Shown here one piece after another: positions 9,940 to 20,771 of a stretch of 60,000 bases of DNA. Both the position numbers and the translations under genes were made by a program. Each line of letters opens with the position of its first letter. Position 1 is the stretch's first letter. Where the stretch lies: contig NC_087062.1 of NCBI RefSeq assembly GCF_963678635.1, forward strand, positions 58,360,129-58,420,128. Reading direction: 5' to 3'. Below the pieces are notes generated by a model. The model had not been told where the DNA came from. It was given only the letters and a program-made list of their open reading frames with translations, and made no database searches. The DNA is from Symsagittifera roscoffensis (taxonomy: Eukaryota > Xenacoelomorpha > Acoela > Convolutidae).

Positions 9940-10322
9940 TTTTCCATTGTCATCTTGAGCTTAAATTTAAAAAGATATTTCACCTGTGATCATTTTTCGT
10001 AAAATTAGAGGGTTTAAATAGTGTCATTTTGGCCAATTTGGGAAAATGAAAGCGCGGTACAATTCGCGCTCTTAACGCGTAAGCGGAGATTTATTCAGTC
10101 TTAGAAATTGTTCCAAATTGGTTGAAAGGAACTTATTTGCAATAATTGATCTGTTACTAGGAGCAAAATCTATCACTTTGTTTGTTTTATGGCTCGAAAA
10201 TCTAAAATTATTTTTTTTCCTTTTAATTTATTAAACTTAAATTTTTCATGTTGTTATTGCTTCTTTGAGCTCAAAAGGCAGTCGGAGCATTCAGAGTTTC
10301 GCCCTGATACGAGCAGTCTTGT
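9940..10322 (-). repeat. Dispersed repeat R1, reverse copy
   Basis: The reverse-orientation blocks match the copy at 41,409-41,893: CTTAAATTTAAAAAGATATTTCACCTGTG, CGCGTAAGCGGAGATTTA, and the end CCTGATACGAGCAGTCTTG. No coding content. Confidence 0.75.
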
Positions 10323-10379
10323 TTATTTTCTGGAAGAACTGTTTTAAATACTGTTTGATGAAATTACGTATTATGAAAG

Positions 10380-10872
10380 TGTTATTGGGATCAAGTTTAT
10401 TCATGTGTTTTTTTGAGACGCTTTAGAAAACTTTCGTTTTTCTCAAAAACTACCTTACCGATTTTCAAAAAAAAGTAATACCAATGGGAAGTCCAACCAC
10501 TACCCTATGCGTCTCCCTAGTCTCTCTTCACCTTACCCTACTTCCTACAGCAATCGAAAAAGTGTGTGTGTGGGGAGTTTTAGACCCAAAGTTTTGAAAC
10601 TTTTACATTTTCTCAAAAACTGCCCACCAAAATCTAAGATTTTGGGTTCAACGGATAGAAAAAGTTGTGGGAAGCTTTCCTGCATAAGCGGCTAAGCCCA
10701 AACTTTTTTTGGCCCTTAGAAAAGTCGAACTTTTGATTTTTGAAGTTTTTTCAAACCTTTTGAAGTTTCTGAGATTTTGGTTTCAATAGGTTGTGAGAAG
10801 CGACCCAGAACAAGCTGTTTCACCCAAATTTCTTTATACAAAAGTTATGAATCTCTGTAAAATTGAATTTTG
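10380..10872 (+). repeat. Helitron-related ~165-bp tandem block, copy 1
   Basis: A leader with TACCAATGGGAA, then GTCTCTYTTCACCTTACCCT and a GTGTGGGG block, is followed by about two diverged units with the GCATAAGCGGCTAAGCCCAAA core. The same leader-plus-units arrangement occurs at 37,420 and 39,060. No CTAG hairpin end is seen here. The 62-codon frame inside is repeat translation. Confidence 0.7.
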
Positions 10873-11690
10873 ACTGTTCCCTAGATAGATTTCAGTTCTT
10901 GCCTGAACTTACCTTGTTCAATACCGTGCGTAGTTGATTTAGCCGAAAGACTGTTAGGCCTGATTTAGCACCATTTTCAGTCTTCTGGTTTAATGGAAAA
11001 TTCACAGTATTGAACCAGGTGACCTCAGGGTGAGTTTCTTATGGTAGCATCAGTAGTGCAAAATTGTTAATGCAAAAAAGTTAGATAACACTAATGTCTT
11101 GGAACGTTTGCAAAAACAAATTTTGTAAATAATATAAGAAACAAAGTTTTTGCTTTTTTACAGAATTTTCATTTTAAAAAAATCCCCCAAAATCCCCCAA
11201 AATCCCCCAAATTGCCCAAATACCCAAATTTCCAAAAAAATAATCTCCCTGGTGAAATAAGAAAAAATTCAGAACTGATAATTCAAAATTTCATCAGAGT
11301 TCAACGTAGTCGCGATGAGTTTTTTTGGGAAGTCTCTGAATTTTTCTTAGCCCAAATTTATTTTTTTGCGGTTTGACTAATGATTTCTTTTTAAGTGCAG
11401 TTCATTTCCATTGTTAAAAAGAAGTAAACTTCAACATGGAACGGTAAAAGGGAAAAGTCAAGAAAGACGTGATCGAATTGTAGTTTGGAAAGTGCAATTT
11501 AATTTTCAGTTTTTCAAGCAAAATAAAAAATTTAGTCAGCAATCTAGTTTTTTCAGAATCATTAATTTTAGCACAAAAGTGTCATCAGAAAGTGTTAGTG
11601 AATTTCAAGGTATGTAAGGCCATAAACGACGTAAATGAAGTGAGAGAAGAATGTTCCAAAAATCACTTCATAGGAAAAATTTTTAGGTTT
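10873..11690. other. No gene seen
   Basis: Contains a short tandem AAAATCCCCC unit in three copies at about 11,180-11,212. A weak 68-codon frame at 11,411 has no splice or family support. Confidence 0.5.
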
Positions 11691-11694
11691 TTGT

Positions 11695-12350
11695 TGAGAC
11701 ATGAACGCCAGATTATCGGTGGGTAACTACGCATCAGCTGGTCTTCCCGGCAACCCACAAAAGGCTATGAAAAATGGTTGCCACCATATCCACAAAAGAG
11801 CAAGTTTTTTGCTCCTGGTGAGTCAAAACCGATCATTCAGGCTTTACTCAGGAGTTTGTCAATTAGGAACCATTGGAAACGGTGCTATTGCGTGACTCAA
11901 TTGTCGACGGAGTTTTGTCGAATGATTCTGCTGAAAAACTTCAGGACGTCTATCCTACCTTTATGTAACCGGGAAATCTGAACACGTTCAAGTAATTTCT
12001 TTTGTTTATTAGAGGCACCAACTTTGTTGATAAAAGCGGGCAACTCGACGAAAAAGGTTTGCAGGTTCTCGGCCGGACAAGACTTTTAGTCAGTCAGCTA
12101 TAGAAGTTGCCTGAGTTTTCAAAGGTTGTGGTTATAGCAGCCCTGCCACGCTATCTCAAACCACTTTGGGCGGTACCCGTGTTCAGCGAAGGGGTCGTAT
12201 GCCCAATACCCAAATTGAGGCGCTGAATCAACGGCTGCAGGTTGAGCCTGTGATTTTCCACAGGACGGGACTCAAGACCAGGGAAGATTAATCACTTTGC
12301 CAGTGACGGGGTTCATCTGAGCGTCAACGGCAATGTTCTTGTGCCGTGAA
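11695..12350 (+). pseudogene. Decayed SGNH/GDSL-hydrolase-like domain
   Basis: Read across several frames, the hallmark blocks appear in family order. An LLRDSIVDGV block at about 11,884 corresponds to the GDS nucleophile block, with the expected Gly changed to Arg. An RGTNFVDKSG block at about 12,010 matches the GxN block. KVVVIAALPRYL lies at about 12,122-12,160. SDGVHLSVNGNVL at about 12,303-12,337 matches the DxxH block carrying the catalytic Asp/His. Stops and frameshifts separate them, so it is not expressed as one protein. SGNH domains are esterase/lipase folds that also occur in some retroelement proteins. It ends just before the duplicated segment at 12,374. The family call is inference from motif order. 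Confidence 0.55.
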
Positions 12351-12373
12351 AACCGATCGAGCAAGGTTTTTTG

Positions 12374-12624
12374 GTTAGGATTTAGTGGTCAATGATTTTT
12401 AATGTATTTTTTTAGTACACACTCATTTAATTGTTTTTCTATACATTACTCTGGAACATTGATTTTTAAACAAAGGAATGCAAAGCTTTTATGACTGTAG
12501 CGTTTTGCATAAATTATCTTAATCACTCGAAAAGCAGTAACGTACTGTTAAAGGCTACCAAGATGAGCACCACCAATAAGAACGAATTGAAAACATCAGC
12601 CAAGAACATTATTGTGTTGATAGA
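12374..12624 (+). repeat. Duplicated segment with a short coding-like frame, cut by the gypsy LTR
   Basis: 12,374-12,601 repeats 1-227. Near its end an ATG opens a short frame (MSTTNKNELKTSAKN...) that is interrupted by the LTR at 12,625. Removing the element and one TAGA copy would leave the frame open for about 12 more codons beyond 17,807 before a stop. This could be a short exon or leader ORF hit by the insertion, or chance. Confidence 0.6.
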
Positions 12625-12712
12625 TGTCATACTGCTACTGCAATAGCAGTAATTGATTATGTATGTACTACCAACTTGCGGTGCTTACTTATTAATCTTA
12701 TGTTATACTCAA
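12625..12712 (+). repeat. 5' LTR remnant
   Basis: Aligns with the start of the 3' LTR at 17,331 (TGTCATACTGCTACTGCAAT...) with three substitutions and stops near GTTATACTCAA. The join to RT sequence marks a deletion breakpoint. Confidence 0.88.
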
Positions 12713-13351
12713 AGCCAAATTGTTACGGAAAACAAAAGTGGTACTCTCTATTTCACCGTGTTAGACTTGAAATATGCGTATAGTCAATTAAAATTAGCTG
12801 CAGATACAGCTAAACAATGTAACTTTAATATTGTTGGCGGAAAAGCGACCGGGACATACAGATTTCTGACAGGGTTCTATGGGTTAGCGGACATGCCAGC
12901 CGAATTCCAAAAGGCCATGGACAGAACTATCAATCACGCTAAAAACACGTTCTGTTTTCTGGATGACATTCTCATTGTGTCGAAGGGAAATGAAATGGAA
13001 CATGGAGATCTGGTGGAAGCGGTACTTAGAAAATTGGATGCCGAAAATTTGGCATTGAAAATATCAAAGTGTGAATTTTTCAAACAAGAAGTGAATTGGT
13101 TGGGCCATCACCTCTCGGAAGCAGGGGTTAGTCCAAAGTTCACTAAAACCGAAACGATTATAAACCTAAATCCGCCGAAATCGCTTAAACCATTAAGGTC
13201 ATTTCTGGGAAGTATAAATCACTTAGCTAAATTTATACCTAACGCAGCAAGTCTAACTGAGAAATTGAGACCACTTCTTAAAGAAGAGAATCAAAAGAAA
13301 AAGTTGAAAAACATGAAATTACCGGTAAAAAAAGTTCGAGTGGGGGGATGA
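12653..13351 (+). pseudogene. Reverse transcriptase fragment (gypsy pol)
   Basis: The RT fragment starts at the FTVLDLKYAYSQL block, which carries the first catalytic Asp, and continues through FYGLADMPAEFQKAMD and FCFLDDILIV, which carries the second and third catalytic Asp, then LGHHLSEAGV in the connection region. The finger subdomain upstream is deleted. The apparent start codon and first ~20 residues are LTR sequence fused by the deletion. The frame ends near 13,351 after a shift in a poly-A/poly-G stretch, and coding resumes in another frame. By family knowledge the enzyme copies element RNA to DNA in cytoplasmic particles; this copy cannot. Confidence 0.9.
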
Positions 13352-14093
13352 GTACACTGTAGTATTTGATGCTATAAAAGAGGCTGTAGCAAATATTACA
13401 AAAATACATTATTATGATGCTAACCGAGAAACAAGAGTTAAGTGTGATGCAAGCCATGATGGCCTAGACGCTACATTGGAACAACAAAATGATGAAGATT
13501 TGTGGGTTCCAATCTCATTCGCATCCCGGTATCTAAATTCACAAGAGAAAAAATATTCAACAATTGAATTGGAGTTACTGGCAGTTGTTTGGGCAGTAGA
13601 CAGATACAAACATTACCTTTTGGGAAAATCATTTACCATTGCAACAGCTCACAAAGGGCTCACATCAGCACTAGATGGTAAGAAGTCTAACAAGACCTAT
13701 CAATCTCGTTTGACCCGGTGGGTCGATCGATTGTTGCCATATCAATTTAATATACTTCACATTCCGGGGAGGGACATGGGTATAGTTGACTACCTATCGC
13801 GTGATCCTTTCAATGATCCTTGGCCCGAATCAGAATTAGACAAAAAGTTTGTAGTAGCGACAATAAACTCTTTTCATGAAGCATTAGACTGCATGAGCAG
13901 TAGGCTGAAAGGCATTGGGTCGCTCAACCGGAACGAAGACGTTCTAGAATATTCTGGAAGGAATGCAGAGAAACAGTCATCAAGTAATGGTTGCCATGGC
14001 AACCAAAACGGTCAAAAACGAACAAAGCTCGACCGGAACGAGAGAAAACAGTTTCCACGACTGCCAAAACAGCTAAACAACTGTTTAAGATAA
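13340..14093 (+). pseudogene. RNase H domain and linker (gypsy pol), mutated
   Basis: Continues pol in a shifted frame: VKCDASHDGLDATL holds the first catalytic Asp, YSTIELELLAVVWAVDRYKHYL the Glu, and IPGRDMGIVDYLSRDP the typical end. The block normally reading TDHK is TAHK (near 13,650), so the third catalytic Asp is lost. A polar Asn/Lys-rich linker of about 70 residues follows to a stop at 14,093. Confidence 0.88.
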
Positions 14094-14099
14094 ACCGAT

Positions 14100-14439
14100 C
14101 AGTTTTTCGTCAACTCAACTCAGCAAACAGTCGTGCTCAAATAAATTGAAAATCGCGGAGAAAATTGTATCAAAAAAAAAGAAAAAAAGACTCAAGGAAC
14201 GAGATATCTGAAAATAGATCCTACGATTGGTGGTCGGATACTCCACAGGACTGGAGAAACGATGAAAGAGAAGAGAGCCTCCTGGATCCAAAGTAGAATC
14301 GCTCAATGACAAATGCAAACGAACTTTCTGAAGAGGAGGAAATCACAGAAACACTTCAGCGCACAAGAAAAATCACTCGTGGAGGCCGAAAAAATAGAGA
14401 TAGCTCGGACAGTGAAACACGACAGGCATCACGAGTTAA
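14100..14439 (+). pseudogene. Linker between RNase H and integrase, frame-broken
   Basis: Acidic and basic low-complexity coding-like sequence in changing frames (for example a frame from 14,306 with EEEEITETLQRTRKITRGG). It corresponds in position to the variable pol spacer. No domain recognised. Confidence 0.55.
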
Positions 14440-15198
14440 ATGGCAACTAGAACCAGAACAACAAAGAGAAGCAGATCAAAGACTACTTTCGTTCTGGCAA
14501 CTAATCGGAGGAGAAAGCAACATACCGGGGAAATTAACAGAGAGTTGGTGGCAAACACAGAAGAAACCAATGATAGCCCAGGAAATAATCAAGGTTCAAC
14601 TATCAGTAAACCAATTGCGTCGGCGGAAAGAAAGCTCAGTGAGGTGCAAGTAATCGAGGTGGACCTGACAACTACAGAGGAGATTGAGAGTGAAGAAGAA
14701 GTGTGTGCAATTGAACCACCGAAAATGTCCAGTAAATGGAAACTGCCGAAGCAGCAACAAGAGGATGCCCTCGACAATTTATCAAAACTGTTTGATAAAA
14801 GTCTGCTAGCTGAATTAACAACCGAAGACACCTGGATGAACCGCCTTCGACGAGTGATAGAAAGAGGAGACAAACAAGGCTTTGAACTAATGGGAACATA
14901 TACGAATCCCTTGTGGTCACAGATGGCAGTGCAGGACGACTGCATTTTGGTGAACAATCGCTTAGCGGTTCCGGTTCAGCTGAGACAAGCGGTTCTAAAG
15001 AGGATCCACAGAGGACATCCAGGCCAAGAGGCTATGTTAGGAGTGTCACAATACCTGTGGTGGCCGCATATGAACAAGGACATCGCGAATCTAGCAGAAG
15101 AGTATCGTAGTTGCACCAGATATGGTAAGAATGTAAAATATCTTATTCCAAAAAACGCGTCGAAACCACTGCCACTGCTCACGCAGCGGGGACAGTAA
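14440..15198 (+). pseudogene. Integrase zinc-binding region (gypsy pol)
   Basis: The second half resembles the H2C2 zinc-binding module: HRGHPGQEAMLGVSQYLWWP gives the two His, and RSCTRYGKN gives the second Cys. The residue expected to be the first Cys is Tyr (EEYRSC), so zinc binding should be lost. The frame is closed by TAA at 15,196-15,198, but the same frame reopens into the integrase core, so a single stop separates module and core. Confidence 0.85.
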
Positions 15199-16557
15199 GT
15201 ACAATTAGATTACGCGGTGCCTATAGAAAATCAAAAAGAAAAAAAAATCTACCTTCTAGTAGCAATAGATCGATTCTCAAAATTTCCATCGGTGAAAGTT
15301 ACGAAATCTACAAGAGGGAAGTGCACAGTAAAACTCTTGAGGTCGTACATCGACACACATGGGATTCCGGAATCGATTCGCTCTGATCAATTTTCAGGTT
15401 TTAAGGGGAAAACTCAAAAAAAGATTTGTTCTGAACTTAACATCGAGCAGAAATTCTGTCCGGTAGGGGATCATCGAGGCTGTGGTTTGGTAGAACGAAC
15501 AATACAAACTATAAAAAGAAGATTAGGGGTAATGTTACTCGAGGAAAATAATAAATCGATCAAATTATGTCTCAGTATCATAATGCGAGATTTACGGTGG
15601 AACAAACAGAAAACTATACAAGTATCCCCATTTCAAGCACACTTTGGCAGACTACCAAAAACAGAATTTAAAATTGTAAGCGATAGGTTTCTAAACAATT
15701 CTGACTATTTAGACAAACAACATTTAGAACGATCAGCATTGACGGCATCACAATTGAAACGCAGAATCGACCAATCAAGAGAGAATTTCAAAATACTAAG
15801 AAAAGGACAGCTCAGCAGAGACACAAACCCATTGCATAAGCAGCAAGTAAATTCGGACAGGGACCGACAAAGGGCTAAAGCCCTAAAAGAACTACTGGAG
15901 GCGAATGGTCGCTGGAATCAAGAGAGAAGAGATGCTGCTAAAAACGATATCAGGCGAATTGTGGACGAGACCGGATTACTAAATCCTGATCTACGGAAGG
16001 AGATGATATACTCCTGGGAGAAGGGATTCATCGAAGACAAAGAAATAGAAAAAAGCAAATCTTCGCCGAAGACAACTTTAAGAAAGGACCCGTTACGGAA
16101 AAGCGGACAGGCACTGACTAAGCAGCTGAAGGGGAGAATAGCATCGGAAACAGACACGACCATTAAGACGACAACAGGCTCCATTTATCGGAAATCGGAC
16201 ATTGCACAATCGAAAACAACTCTAATACACGAGAATCAGAGGAGTGAGAGTAAGAGCCCATCAGCAGAGCCCACGAAAAAATATCAACGGATTAGTTCCC
16301 CTGAAGCACTCGAGGATACCGGGTCAGACGAAGAATTACAACGAGATATGGAAATAGCTGATGCGGTGAATCCCATAGACCGTTTCCAACAGAGCCAAAC
16401 AGTCGTAACCTCCAAAGACACGAATGCAGGAGGGGGTCTCAACTTAGCTGTCAAAAGAGCAAAACCAAACTTGGCAGGTCCAAGTTCACCAGCAGACGAG
16501 TGCGAAAAAAAGAGGACGGATAAGAAAGTCAAGGAAAAGAAGACACAAAACAAATAA
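15199..16557 (+). pseudogene. Integrase core and long C-terminal tail (gypsy pol)
   Basis: DDE core blocks are present in order: LDYAVPI just after the stop (first Asp), SIRSDQFSGFKG (second Asp) and GCGLVERTIQTIKRRLG (Glu). PFQAHFGRLP follows as usual. The remaining ~270 residues are charged and low in hydrophobics, with Ser/Lys/Glu-rich stretches, and end at 16,557. An upstream in-frame stop separates it from the zinc module. By family knowledge the enzyme inserts element DNA into chromosomes. Confidence 0.88.
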
Positions 16558-17208
16558 AATGACGTTACAGGTCAAACTGCGTCAGCAACGGCCCAGGGGC
16601 AGAAACAGCCAACGCCAACGCTGGAGACGTTGGGTCAAAACACTCAGTCAAGTTCTACTCCAAAATCAAAACAGCGCACAAAATTGAAATGTATTGATTC
16701 CCAAACATCTTCGTAGGATATATTAGATACATTCCAAAATCGAAATTTGGCACCACCTGAATGGGAGAAGTTTGCAGACCAATTACTGAAACGTGGGGTT
16801 CAAAAGGTCGCGGACGAGATTAGAGGAAATTCACAACCAGTCAGTTTCAGAAAGAGACACAACATTTGAACCACCACAGGGATTCTCCGACGAGTCAAGT
16901 GCGGAGGAGTCGAATGTTAGGCGAAGCTCCAGACAGACAAAGAATAAGGAGCCAAAACGTTTCGGGGATCCGATAAAGCACTCCATTAAGGAGATTTCAG
17001 AGAATCTGACAGGAGGGCACTTCTCAAAACGGCACTTCAAGAATACCGTAGAAGATTGAGAGACTTCAAGGAACGAAGTGATAGGCCTGTGGAATCGAAA
17101 GTGAAAATGCTCGAACGACGCTTATTCAGGCGAAAATTTGGCTATGCAACTCTGGATGAAGGAGTGGACTGGAACCCGAGCTGGAAAATAGAGTTGGAGG
17201 AAAACTGA
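16558..17208 (+). pseudogene. 3'-terminal pol/extra ORF remnant of the gypsy element
   Basis: Fragments in alternating frames: SRQTKNKEPKRFGDPIKHS near 16,920-16,985, a motif like the chromodomain-less integrase tails of many gypsy elements, then KMLERRLFRRKFGYATLDEG to a stop at about 17,206. The function of the last part is unknown; no membrane segment is visible. Confidence 0.6.
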
Positions 17209-17320
17209 AAAAGCAAATCATGAACTAATCTTTCAGTAACCCAAACTTTGTGCGAACTGAGTATATTAAACTCTCTTTAAAGATAAATTATCCCACATAT
17301 GTTGAATAATTTATTTTACC

Positions 17321-17330
17321 GAGGGGGGTA
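17321..17330 (+). promoter_or_regulatory. Polypurine tract
   Basis: GAGGGGGGTA lies directly before the 3' LTR, the place of the plus-strand primer in LTR retroelements. Confidence 0.85.
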
Positions 17331-17806
17331 TGTCATACTGCTACTGCAATAGCAGTAATTGATTATGTATGTACCACCAACCTGCGGTGCTTCCTTATTA
17401 ATCTTATGTTATACTCAAGGTCATAGTGTGTTGTGACATTGGAACTTAGCTGAGAGCTCAGAGTTTTCAATTTTGATCTATCTCTCAGTAACTAATCGAA
17501 AAGACAAAACAAAACAAAAAGAGAAAACAAAATTCAATATAACAGAACTTACTATTGAATTACAATTAGTTTTCACTCGATACCGCATCGGATATCACAA
17601 TAGAGAACCAGAACACTCAGTATTCGGTTAACCAAGGTAATCGATTAAAAGCCGAGGAACCGATTGAACTAAAAGAAGGTTCCATTAGTCAGGATATAAA
17701 GTTGATCAATAAATTTGAATCTTTGTTTTTTTTTTAGTTCTCTCCGAGTTTTTAAATAACAAAAATAACTATTCGCGTGGTTGTGTGTTGGTTGTAGTAA
17801 CTACAT
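17331..17806 (+). repeat. 3' LTR, ~476 bp
   Basis: Begins TGTCATACTG right after the polypurine tract and ends about GTAACTACAT, followed by TAGA. Only its first ~88 bp have a partner at the 5' end, so the right border rests on the terminal bases and the TAGA flank. Confidence 0.75.
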
Positions 17807-18095
17807 TAGATAAAACGGTTCTGAAATTCATGCGTGGAATCGGATAGTTTTCAATCAAAAGTTTTCAATCAAAAACAAAAAGGAATAAATTCGAATAACT
17901 TCTGGTGTTCAAAACTGTTTTCAAATTCTACGTGTTTTCTAACGACAAAATCAACACCTGAGTTTTAGGTTCAAAATACCGGCTGCTCGAGTCAAAAACT
18001 AACGTCTTTAGCAATTCTCATTTGTCAAGATTTTGATTAAAAATGCAAAAGAGTGCAATGACATGACTGAAAAATTGCACCGTTTTTAGACGAAA
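17807..18095. other. No gene seen; possible leader of the gene at 18,096
   Basis: AT-rich spacer between the LTR and the next start codon. The short frame cut by the gypsy insertion would end here at about 17,848. Confidence 0.4.
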
Positions 18096-18720
18096 ATGGC
18101 AAACTCAGATTTCGAGCTCACAAACCAAATATTTGGCGACACCTTGAATGAGATTCAAACCAGGTTGGAGGAAGAACTCCAAGTTGAAGACCGGTTGGAC
18201 TTCAGGCATAAAATTAGATCTGTGTTGGCGGTCACTTGTACCCAAGGAGATAGTATCGTCAAATAGAAATCAACGAATTTCAATGCAATACCAGAAAAAA
18301 ATGCAGCTCTTAAAAGAAGAAGTGAGCTTTCGGTTTGCTGAAAAAAAAACAATCGATCAGTTTCGTATTTTTGAGATTTTATTTTTTTCTGAGGATAAAT
18401 TTGTTGACTTTTAACCAATTACAACACCACTGAAACAATTTTTTTTTAACTTTTTGTATCCAGCAAGATATGAAGCTTACATCGAATTTCCAAAAAGCTT
18501 TTGTTATAGATAAAATCAACAGATATCTAATACATTTATTAATAAGATTTTTTTTCCTGAAGGATCTTATATGAAGCATCTGGAAACTTTACTGTGTAAT
18601 TCAATAACTGAAACACTATTCAATCTCTTTTCTTCAATTTGGTCTGATATCAGAGCTAAAGATCGAGAGATAGCTGAGCTCTTGGACGAAGACTTTGTGG
18701 ATGACTTCACTGACGGTTGA
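18096..18720 (+). CDS. Candidate two-exon host gene, small acidic helical protein
   Basis: Exon 1 (18,096-18,252) starts at AAAATGG and encodes an acidic helical stretch (NEIQTRLEEELQVEDRLDFR). A GTATCG donor follows. Exon 2 (18,563-18,720) follows a TTTTTTTTCCTGAAG acceptor, runs ...SIWSDIRAKDREIAELLDED... and ends in a TGA after an Asp-rich tail. The splice joins the frames in phase (1+2), giving about 104 residues. The intron of 310 bp is AT-rich. I do not recognise the family; a helical, possibly complex-forming protein is inference. Without splicing, exon 1 closes at a TAG a few codons later. The 3' end of the minisatellite region follows. Confidence 0.35.
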
Positions 18721-18959
18721 GATATAGTTTCAACTGGAAAGTATCATTTATGAAAGATGACCTCCATTCTCAACATTTTGATTTCACGGTTTGGTTTTGT
18801 TTCAAGGGTTGCAAATTCATTATCCACCGGTATTAAAGTTGTTAGATAAAATCTCCATCCAATATACAGATTGTTTTAATTTGACCTGAAACGTTATTAA
18901 ATTAACTTACCACTTGGCTCTGTATCGCTCGGAGAGAGTTATTGCTGAATTAGAGTTAC

Positions 18960-20560
18960 ACGGACACTCTTTAGCAATACACGGTGATTTGATATGCAAA
19001 CTTAGTGTCATAGTCAAAATCAAACAAGTGTCATAGGCAATTTCAATCTTGAGTTTAGATGGGGAATTGGGACTAATTCCCAACCCCAATTGTTATAGGC
19101 AGCTTCACTCTCTTGAGTTTAGATGGGTAAGCTGGGCTATTCCGCAACCCCAAGTGTTTTATGCAGTTTTACTCTCTTGAGTTTAGATGGGTGACCGAGA
19201 CTATTTCCCATTCCAAGTGTTTTATGCAGTTTCACTCTCTTGAGTTTAGATGCGGTATCAGGACTATTTCCCAGCCCAAGTGTTTTACACAGTTTCACTC
19301 TCTTGAGTTTATATGGGTAAGCTGGGCTATTCCGCAACCCCAAGTGTTTTATGCAGTTTTACTCTCTTGAGTTTAGATGGGTGACCGAGACTATTTCCCA
19401 TTCCAAGTGTTTTATGCAGTTTCACTCTCTTGAGTTTAGATGGGTAAGCTGGGCTATTCCGCAACCCCAAGTGTTTTATGCAGTTTTACTCTCTTGAGTT
19501 TAGATGGGTGACCGAGACTATTTCCCATTCCAAGTGTTTTATGCAGTTTCACTCTCTTGAGTTTAGATGGGTAAGCTGGGCTATTCCGCAACCCCAAGTG
19601 TTTTATGCAGTTTTACTCTCTTGAGTTTAGATGGGTGACCGAGACTATTTCCCATTCCAAGTGTTTTATGCAGTTTCACTCTCTTGAGTTTAGATGGGTA
19701 AGCTGGGCTATTCCGCAACCCCAAGTGTTTTATGCAGTTTTACTCTCTTGAGTTTAGATGGGTGACCGAGACTATTTCCCATTCCAAGTGTTTTATGCAG
19801 TTTTACTCTCTTGAGTTTAGATGGGTGACCGAGACTATTTCCCATTCCAAGTGTTTTATGCAGTTTTACTCTCTTGAGTTTAGATGGGTGACCGAGACTA
19901 TTTCCCATTCCAAGTGTTTTATGCAGTTTCACTCTCTTGAGTTTAGATGCGGTATCAGGACTATTTCCCAGCCCAAGTGTTTTACACAGTTTCACTCTCT
20001 TGAGTTTATATGGGTGACCGAGACTATTTCCCATTCCAAGTGTTTTATGCAGTTTCACTCTCTTGAGTTTAGATGGGTAAGCTGGGCTATTCCGCAACCC
20101 CAAGTGTTTTATGCAGTTTTACTCTCTTGAGTTTAGATGGGTGACCGAGACTATTTCCCATTCCAAGTGTTTTATGCAGTTTCACTCTCTTGAGTTTAGA
20201 TGCGGTATCAGGACTATTTCCCAGCCCAAGTGTTTTACACAGTTTCACTCTCTTGAGTTTATATGGGTAAGCTGGACTATTTCGCACCCCAAGTGTTATA
20301 GGCAGTTTCACTCTCCAAAGTTTAGCAGTTTCACTCTCCAAAGGAAATATTTCCCAATCCCATGAATCATGAGCAATTTCAAATTTTTGAGTTTAGGTGG
20401 GCAATTAAAAATTTCTCACAACTCCAACTGTCATAGGCAATTTCACATTCTTCAGTTAAGATTGGGACATTCTTCCAACTCCAAGTTTCATAGGCAATTT
20501 CTTTAATTTGAGTTTAGGTCGAGAATCAGGACGTTTTGCAAACCAAATGATTTCGCTCTG
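18960..20560. repeat. 63-bp minisatellite, ~20 copies, with decayed edges
   Basis: The unit CAAGTGTTTTATGCAGTTT...CTCTCTTGAGTTTAGATGG repeats every 63-64 bp from about 19,088 to 20,290. Three right-half variants occur: A (AAGCTGGGCTATTCCGCAA, 64 bp), B (GACCGAGACTATTTCCCATT) and C (GGTATCAGGACTATTTCCC). Flanks 18,960-19,088 and 20,290-20,560 hold older, diverged copies. Because 63 is a multiple of three, long frames appear on both strands; these are translated repeat, not genes. Confidence 0.95.
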
Positions 20561-20771
20561 TGAGTTTCATCCATCGGCACTGGTCAAAACAAAGTCTTCT
20601 GCAGTATTTTCCAGACCAGATAAATGACAAAACAGAGCAAGAAGCGATGCCGAGTTTCTAGCGCTTGTAATGTATTCATTAACCATGTCTCTAGTTTATG
20701 TGTTTAGCATTCCTTGGAATGTAGTCCCTTATACACAGCACCCGACGCACCTGCATTTTTAAACGAAGGCG

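Larger units (their letters stand above)
12625..17806 (+). mobile_element. Ty3/gypsy-type LTR retroelement, 5'-deleted and inactivated
   Basis: Bounded by a TGTCATACTG LTR start at 12,625 and an LTR end at about 17,806, with TAGA on both outer sides (12,621-12,624 and 17,807-17,810) as a probable 4-bp target duplication. The 5' LTR is cut to about 88 bp and joined directly to RT; the rest of that LTR, gag, protease and the first part of RT are missing. The domain order RT, RNase H, zinc-binding integrase, integrase core is that of Ty3/gypsy. Several frames are broken, so it is non-autonomous. The two LTRs differ at 3 sites over their shared ~88 bp. Confidence 0.9.

Noticed and set aside
10507-10695. 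62-codon frame
   Set aside because: Lies within the Helitron-related tandem block.
11180-11215. AAAATCCCCC in three tandem copies as a telomere-like repeat
   Set aside because: Only three copies, not at a chromosome end, and not a known animal telomere unit.
18096-18252. Resemblance of the first exon to the translin N-terminus
   Set aside because: Only generic helical spacing agreed; no family-specific residues.
19088-20290. Regular repeats as a CRISPR array
   Set aside because: Continuous tandem repeats without unique spacers.
19137-20365. Long open frames on both strands (up to 132 codons) with 21-residue repeats
   Set aside because: They are the 63-bp minisatellite translated; both strands are open because the unit length is divisible by three.
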